Assembly: GCF_024300645.1 (NCBI RefSeq)
Contig: NZ_CP101291.1
Coordinates: 186,001 to 250,000 of the forward strand
DNA from: Alteromonas sp. LMIT006
GTDB taxonomy: Bacteria; Pseudomonadota; Gammaproteobacteria; Enterobacterales; Alteromonadaceae
Direction: 5' to 3'
Length of the DNA: 64,000 nucleotides
The translations under genes were made by a program, and so were the position numbers. Every line of letters begins with the position of its first letter. The first letter of the stretch is position 1. Below the pieces are notes generated by a model, which saw only the letters and a list, made by a program, of their open reading frames with translations, had not been told where the DNA came from and did not search any database. Positions 59,095 to 64,000 of this stretch are shown here, piece after piece.

Positions 59095-59172
59095 ATTCGA
59101 ACAAAAACCAATCAAAATTAGCACTAAAAATCAAGCAGGCAGTAAACCCAAATAGTTTGTATTCTAACTAAT

Positions 59173-59201
59173 TTGCATAATTTTTCCGTTTTGCATACAA
59201 T
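59173..59201 (+). promoter_or_regulatory. Candidate sigma-70 promoter of the second TonB receptor
   Basis: TTGCAT (59173-59178) and TACAAT (59196-59201) are separated by exactly 17 bases, giving a credible promoter. The predicted start is about 35 bases before the receptor ATG. Confidence 0.5.
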
Positions 59202-59244
59202 GTAAGCGTTAAAATTAAATTGAATTAAAACTATCAGGACACAC

Positions 59245-61698
59245 ATGCAATACCCTAAGTCACACTCAATGCCTTTAAGTGCATTATCTATTGCAGTTAT
59301 CACTGCTTTTTCTGGTCAGACTCTCGCTGATGAATCGAAGAACAAAATTGAAACGATCGAAGTCACTGCAACCAAGCGTTCGCAAAATATTCAAGAAACA
59401 CCAGTGGCAGTGTCAGCATTAAGCGCCGAAGCGTTAGCCGAACAAAACATTGGCAACTTTGATGATTTTGCACGTTATGTACCTAATTTGACTCTGGGTG
59501 GACGCGGTCCTGGTCAGAATGATGTATTTATTCGTGGTATGGCAATCCAACCGATTACCGTAATGCTCTCAGGGGCTCAAGGCACCATGCCAAATGTGGC
59601 ACTGTACGTTGATGAACAACCGGTTACCGCACCTGGCCGTAATCTAGATTTGTATGCAACGGATTTGCAACGTATCGAAATTTTACCTGGACCACAAGGC
59701 ACACTCTTTGGTGCAAGCTCTCAAGCAGGAACCATTCGATATATCACTAATAAACCGTCGACCGATGGTTTTGCTGCAGGATTTACGACACGTTTGGAAA
59801 GTACTAAAAACGGCGAGATGTCGACGACAGGGGAAGGCTTTATCAACCTCCCATTGTCTGATGATTTGGCATTCCGCGCCGCGATTTACTCTGTTCAGCG
59901 TGGTGGTTACATTGACAATGTTGCGGGTGAATTTACTCTTGACCCAGCATTGAACCCAAACAGCTCAGTTGATCTTGGCCCAGATGCAACCTACGAAAGC
60001 ACTAGCAACTTACCATTAGTCGAAGAAGACTTTAATGACTCTGCATACGAAGGTGGTCGTTTTGGTTTGCAGTATTTCATCAATAACGATTGGACTGTGC
60101 TTTTGCAACACACCACACAATCATTGGTTGCTGACGGTGTGTTTGATTTCGATCCTGAAGTGGGTGACTTGCAAGTACAGCGTTATTTTCCTGACTCCCT
60201 AGAAGACGATATCAACCTTACAAACATGGTAGTCGAAGGGGACTTGGATGATTTGAACGTAGTCTATGCTGGGGCTTTCCTAGACCGTGATGTAGAACAA
60301 AATATTGATTACACCGGTTACAACAACTCAGGTGGCTATATCGCGTATTACACCTGTACGTATACTAACCCTGATTACATCGTTAACTACAATATCGATC
60401 CTCAATTCATTACTGAAAATCGTGAGTGTAAAGACCCAACAAAGGGCTTTATGGGCAAACAAGAACACAAACGCATGACACATGAATTGCGTGTTTCTGC
60501 TGACGTATCTGATCAAGTCAGTATTACTGCAGGTGTGTTTTATGATGATACCGAACTAAAAACACAAGATGACTATGTATATCTTGCGGTTGAGGAGCTT
60601 GGTTTTGCTCCTAATGCACCAATTAGTATTTCAAACAGCATTAACCCAACTACTCGTCCTGCAGGCGTAGCATTCTTCAATGACATCACTCGATCAGAAG
60701 AACAAGTTGCCGTATTCAGTGAAGTAAATTGGAAATTCTCTGAGCAATGGGCAGCGACGTTTGGCTTGCGTTGGTACGAAATAGAAACTGACTATACTGG
60801 CTCATCTAACTTTGCTGATGGCATTTTCCAAGGTTCACAGAATACCGACCGTGGCCGTGATTATGATACCTCTGGAGGACATTCAACGGATCCATTGTCT
60901 GAATCTGGTGTCATTCCAAAATTCAATGTTGCCTACACAAGTCATGCCGGTGATTTGTTCTATGCAACGTATTCTGAAGGTTTCCGTCCAGGTGGATTCA
61001 ACCGTGGTGGTGGTATTCCTTCATCGAATCCAGAGTTTCCAACAGTTGGAGTTACTTACGAAACGGATGATGTCAAAAACTACGAATTTGGTTGGAAAAT
61101 CCTAGACTGGGATGCGGGTTATAAGTGGAATGGTAATATGTATTACATCGATTGGTCGAATATGCAGACTTCTCGTTTTGACCCACAAAACGTATCGATC
61201 CTAACCTTTATTGAAAATGCAGCTGACAGTGAAATCCGTGGTATTGAGACAGATATTGAATATCTCGTTAACGACAACACTACCTTGTATGCAGCGTTCT
61301 CTTACAACGATACGGAGTTAACTGCAACCAACGCACAAGTTATTGAAATGGCGCCTGTGGGTTCCGAACTGCCCCTCACGCCTAAATTCCAGGGTAACAT
61401 TCGTGTGCGTTATGATTGGGAAGCCAGTGGCTATAACATGGATATACAACTGGGCACACAATTCGCTGCCAAAAGTTACAGCTCGATTGTAGCAAGTGAA
61501 CGAGAAGCACAAGACAGTTATAGCATCTTTAATGCCTCTTATGGTGTCACTATGGACAGCTGGCGTATCAAGTTCTATATCGATAACATTTCGGACGAGC
61601 GTGCAACATTATTTATTAATAATATGGATGACATTCGTCGTATTAGCACCAACCGTCCTCGTACAGTTGGTATGAGTGTGAACTACTCTTATTTTTAA
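59245..61698 (+). CDS. TonB-dependent outer-membrane receptor
   Basis: An 817-residue receptor with a signal peptide (cleavage near QTLADES), a TonB box-like segment IETIEVTATKR (about 34-44), a plug domain (about 50-170, ending in RIEILPGPQGTLFGASSQAGTIRYIT) and a 22-strand-type barrel ending in VNYSYF. The YSEGFRPGGFNRGG barrel motif is common in marine TonB receptors of the FyuA/sucrose-like class. A Cys pair in an extracellular loop (YTCTYTNPD and NRECKDP) may form a disulfide. The ligand is unknown. AGGA precedes the ATG, and a terminator and then a TPR-sulfotransferase gene follow. Confidence 0.93.
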   Translation: MQYPKSHSMPLSALSIAVITAFSGQTLADESKNKIETIEVTATKRSQNIQETPVAVSALSAEALAEQNIGNFDDFARYVPNLTLGGRGPGQNDVFIRGMAIQPITVMLSGAQGTMPNVALYVDEQPVTAPGRNLDLYATDLQRIEILPGPQGTLFGASSQAGTIRYITNKPSTDGFAAGFTTRLESTKNGEMSTTGEGFINLPLSDDLAFRAAIYSVQRGGYIDNVAGEFTLDPALNPNSSVDLGPDATYESTSNLPLVEEDFNDSAYEGGRFGLQYFINNDWTVLLQHTTQSLVADGVFDFDPEVGDLQVQRYFPDSLEDDINLTNMVVEGDLDDLNVVYAGAFLDRDVEQNIDYTGYNNSGGYIAYYTCTYTNPDYIVNYNIDPQFITENRECKDPTKGFMGKQEHKRMTHELRVSADVSDQVSITAGVFYDDTELKTQDDYVYLAVEELGFAPNAPISISNSINPTTRPAGVAFFNDITRSEEQVAVFSEVNWKFSEQWAATFGLRWYEIETDYTGSSNFADGIFQGSQNTDRGRDYDTSGGHSTDPLSESGVIPKFNVAYTSHAGDLFYATYSEGFRPGGFNRGGGIPSSNPEFPTVGVTYETDDVKNYEFGWKILDWDAGYKWNGNMYYIDWSNMQTSRFDPQNVSILTFIENAADSEIRGIETDIEYLVNDNTTLYAAFSYNDTELTATNAQVIEMAPVGSELPLTPKFQGNIRVRYDWEASGYNMDIQLGTQFAAKSYSSIVASEREAQDSYSIFNASYGVTMDSWRIKFYIDNISDERATLFINNMDDIRRISTNRPRTVGMSVNYSYF

Positions 61699-61718
61699 AT
61701 TACGATAATTAGATTTAT

Positions 61719-61750
61719 AACCCCGTCTATTTTCAATATGCGGGGTTTTT
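61719..61750 (+). terminator. Hairpin terminator between the receptor and the sulfotransferase
   Basis: AACCCCG (61719-61725) and CGGGGTT (61741-61747), followed by TTT and more T beyond a C, form a 7-bp stem with a 15-base loop. The large loop makes it only moderately strong, so partial read-through into the sulfotransferase gene is possible. Confidence 0.65.
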
Positions 61751-61765
61751 CTTTATACTAAATTC

Positions 61766-63712
61766 ATGACTGACACGATTCGACAAGCTGTTGCCTTGAT
61801 GCAACAACAACAATTTGAACAAGCTTATGACGTTTTGTCTGCGGATTCAGTTGCCACCGACTCTGACCCCAAAATAAAATTTTATCAAGCCGTTTGTTTG
61901 CGTTATTGTGGGCGATTTAATGAAGCTTTGGATGTATTGTCAGCTTTGTTAAACCAATATCCTGACTACGCTAAAGCCTATCAAGAAATCGGTCATTGCC
62001 ATCGCGACCAACACGAAAAACATCTCGCGCTAAGTGCATACGAACATGCCGTTCAACTCAACCCAATGCTCAACGCGAGTTGGACCAATATCGCCCAACT
62101 TCTCAAACAACAACATTTACATGCCGGAGCACAACAAGCCCAAGACAAAGCGATGTTCAACGCTTCGTTACCGGTGCCAGTGCAGCAAGCTTACCACTGG
62201 TTTTATGAAGGCAAAATCAAACAAGCAGAACATCAGGTCCGCAGAATTTTGCGAGAACAACCTCATAATATACCTGCAATGCGCCTCCTCGCTGAGATTG
62301 CAGTAAAATTATATGTATTACAAGATGCAGAAACGATTTTGCGCAAAGCGGTAGCTTTAGTACCAAACGAGCGCGATGTTCGTCTTGAATTAATTCATGT
62401 GTTACAAAAACGGCAAAATCACTCTGATGCCATACATGTAGCCCTCGAAGGTCTCAAACAACATCCCAATGACCCCTTTTTGACTTTGTCTTTGGCCTCT
62501 CAATATGCTGGATTGAGTGATTTTAATCAAGCAATGCCGTTATTTGATAAGGCATTGAATATGTTACCCGACTACGCATTGGGCTTTTTGCAACGAGGAC
62601 ATCAACACAAGACCCTAGGCAATATCAATGAAGCCGTTCGTGACTATCTTGAAGCAATGCGCTTAAAACCCGACTTTGGCGATGCGTATTGGAGTTTAGC
62701 CAATACTAAAACCTATGAGTTTACAGATGCTGAAATTACACAAATGCACACTCTACTTACTTCTGGGCATATCAGGAAAGTCGACCAATATCACATTGCT
62801 TTTGCCTTAGGTAAAGCCTACGAAGACCGTAAATCATTCGATAATGCCTTCCAGTATTATCAGCTTGGCAACGCGACTAAACGCCAGGTTTTACGCTACG
62901 ATCCAGATATTGTGACGGCTGAAATGGATGCGCAAAAACGCGCCTGCCCACCCGCATTTTTTGATACAGTCTCTAGATGCACAGACCCTGATCCAATATT
63001 TATTGTCGGTCTCCCCCGTGCAGGGTCGACCCTTATTGAACAAATTTTAGCTTCGCATTCGTTAATCGAAGGCACCAGCGAATTGCCCTATATTATTGGT
63101 CTATCACGATACATCAAACAGAAATATGGTGAGTATCCTGACGTGCTTCACACCTTATCAGAGGATGAGTTGACAGAACTCGGAGAACGCTACTTATCAC
63201 AAGCGCGTGCCCATCGCATTACAAACAAACCATATTTTATCGATAAAATGCCCAATAACTTCAGGCATCTAGCCTTAATCAAAAAAATCCTGCCCAACGC
63301 CAGAATCATCGATGCGCGAAGAGAGCCTATGAGCTGTTGTTTTAGCGGTTACAAACAGCTCTTCGCGGAAGGTCAAGAGTTTAGCTACGACTTAGACGAT
63401 ATTGCTCAGTATTACAAAGATTATCTAGCGCTCATGACGCATTGGCAATTGTGTTTTGGTGAAAATATCTTGTTGGTTAAACATGAGGACGTGGTATCTG
63501 ATTTAGAGAATAGTGTACGAAGGATGATGAGGTTTTTAGGCGTTGATTTTGAACAAAGCTGCTTACAATTTTATCAAACCGAGCGAGCTATCAAAACCCC
63601 CAGTGCCGAGCAAGTCCGACAACCTATAAATCCAAATTCAAATGAGGCATGGAAACGTTTCGAGAAACATTTAAGTTCCTTAAAAGAGCGTTTCTTTATT
63701 TCGACTAATTAA
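61766..63712 (+). CDS. TPR-repeat sulfotransferase
   Basis: A 648-residue cytoplasmic protein with about nine tetratricopeptide repeats (residues about 1-340), typified by YAKAYQEIGHCHRDQHEKHLALSAYEHAVQLNP, and a C-terminal sulfotransferase domain (about 405-640). The 5'-phosphosulfate loop of PAPS binding is GLPRAGSTLIEQIL at about 413-426, and the 3'-phosphate site is around RREPMSCCFSGYK at about 517-529. This domain order is found in tyrosylprotein-sulfotransferase-like bacterial proteins often next to TonB receptors. The acceptor is unknown. Its 3' end overlaps the exonuclease gene by four bases. Confidence 0.9.
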   Translation: MTDTIRQAVALMQQQQFEQAYDVLSADSVATDSDPKIKFYQAVCLRYCGRFNEALDVLSALLNQYPDYAKAYQEIGHCHRDQHEKHLALSAYEHAVQLNPMLNASWTNIAQLLKQQHLHAGAQQAQDKAMFNASLPVPVQQAYHWFYEGKIKQAEHQVRRILREQPHNIPAMRLLAEIAVKLYVLQDAETILRKAVALVPNERDVRLELIHVLQKRQNHSDAIHVALEGLKQHPNDPFLTLSLASQYAGLSDFNQAMPLFDKALNMLPDYALGFLQRGHQHKTLGNINEAVRDYLEAMRLKPDFGDAYWSLANTKTYEFTDAEITQMHTLLTSGHIRKVDQYHIAFALGKAYEDRKSFDNAFQYYQLGNATKRQVLRYDPDIVTAEMDAQKRACPPAFFDTVSRCTDPDPIFIVGLPRAGSTLIEQILASHSLIEGTSELPYIIGLSRYIKQKYGEYPDVLHTLSEDELTELGERYLSQARAHRITNKPYFIDKMPNNFRHLALIKKILPNARIIDARREPMSCCFSGYKQLFAEGQEFSYDLDDIAQYYKDYLALMTHWQLCFGENILLVKHEDVVSDLENSVRRMMRFLGVDFEQSCLQFYQTERAIKTPSAEQVRQPINPNSNEAWKRFEKHLSSLKERFFISTN

Positions 63713-64000
63713 TACACCTTGACAGCGTTAGTGGCACTTTTTAAGTCTTTTAGGCGCATTTCACCTTTGGGATCTATGTCATAAAGCTGTGCATAGAATA
63801 ACTCCAATGTAGCTTGAGCATCGGATAATGCATTGTGCAATGGCGAAGAGAGTAATTCAAAGCGTCTACGACAGCTATCCAGTGTTGCTGCATCGTGTTT
63901 GACACCGTATTGTCCCGTACCTTTACTTAGCTTATGCAGTGCAAGTTGCATCGTATCTATAGTAGTGATTGCAGGCATTGCCTCGCCAAACCGATACGCT
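63709..64000 (-). CDS. DnaQ-type 3'-5' exonuclease, C-terminal part (cut by right edge)
   Basis: The visible 96 or so residues are the C-terminal end of a longer protein that continues past the window; the frame is open through position 64000. HNALSDAQATLELF contains the Exo III motif (H-x-A-x-x-D-A) of DEDDh exonucleases such as DnaQ, RNase T and related proteins. The upstream Exo I and II motifs lie outside. The tail MRLKDLKSATNAVKVY is not diagnostic. It could be a stand-alone 3'-5' exonuclease or a Pol III epsilon-like protein. Confidence 0.8.
   Translation of the reverse strand, partial: AYRFGEAMPAITTIDTMQLALHKLSKGTGQYGVKHDAATLDSCRRRFELLSSPLHNALSDAQATLELFYAQLYDIDPKGEMRLKDLKSATNAVKVY

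Overview
The window reads as a chromosomal segment of a marine gammaproteobacterium, most likely in the order Alteromonadales. The pointers are a complete Na+-pumping NADH:quinone oxidoreductase operon (nqrA-F with apbE and nqrM), a FabV enoyl-ACP reductase, two TonB-dependent receptors, a TPR-sulfotransferase, a BCCT osmolyte transporter, and the classic gammaproteobacterial yrbG-kdsD-kdsC-lptCAB-rpoN-hpf-ptsN-rapZ-ptsO block facing the mlaFEDCB-ibaG-murA operon. I see no rRNA, tRNA, CRISPR array, insertion sequence or prophage. Genus-level placement cannot be made from reading alone.

Layout. 1-3.2 kb: an SDR oxidoreductase and a DCC-family thiol oxidoreductase in an overlapping pair, divergent from msrA, then mgtE. 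3.3-11.0 kb (minus strand): nitrogen-PTS and RapZ genes, ribosome hibernation factor, sigma-54, LPS transport (lptB, lptA, lptC), Kdo synthesis (kdsC, kdsD) and a Ca2+/Na+ antiporter-like gene. 11.3-15.9 kb (plus strand): the Mla phospholipid transport operon, ibaG and murA, so this 12-kb region is devoted to building and maintaining the envelope. 15.9-20.8 kb: a lipoprotein divergent from a PhoD-like phosphoesterase, flavodoxin fldB, a HExxH protein of the CLCA_X type, and an ExbD without its ExbB. 20.9-26.9 kb: YgjV-like membrane protein, an unidentified gene, trmN6, an NAD(P)-binding protein, an S9 peptidase, a PH-domain protein and a Ser/Thr dehydratase.

27-31.7 kb: pckA, an aldo/keto reductase, a family 2 glycosyltransferase and dinB. 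31.7-38.9 kb: nqrM, apbE and nqrF-A on the minus strand. 39-45.8 kb: a 500-base gap with a stop-interrupted reading frame, fabV, an FKBP isomerase, ppc convergent with mdh, and argR. PckA, Ppc and Mdh together form the PEP/pyruvate/oxaloacetate node. 45.9-53.6 kb: a 1216-residue FG-GAP surface lipoprotein, a YghU-type GST and an Oar-like TonB-dependent receptor. 53.8-56.6 kb: a tight operon of uridine kinase, CNT nucleoside transporter and an isopenicillin-N-synthase-like 2OG-Fe(II) oxygenase. This is the most suggestive unusual gene combination here. 56.6-59.0 kb: a MarR regulator behind a BCCT transporter. 59.2-63.7 kb: a TonB-dependent receptor followed by a TPR-sulfotransferase. The right edge cuts a DnaQ-type exonuclease.

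Most of the window is ordinary core genome. The parts worth following up are the nucleoside/oxygenase operon, the receptor-sulfotransferase pair, the structured nqr promoter, three tandem 13-bp repeats between mdh and argR, and a stop-interrupted frame ending in a hairpin upstream of nqrA. All assignments come from reading motifs and gene order. No database search was run.
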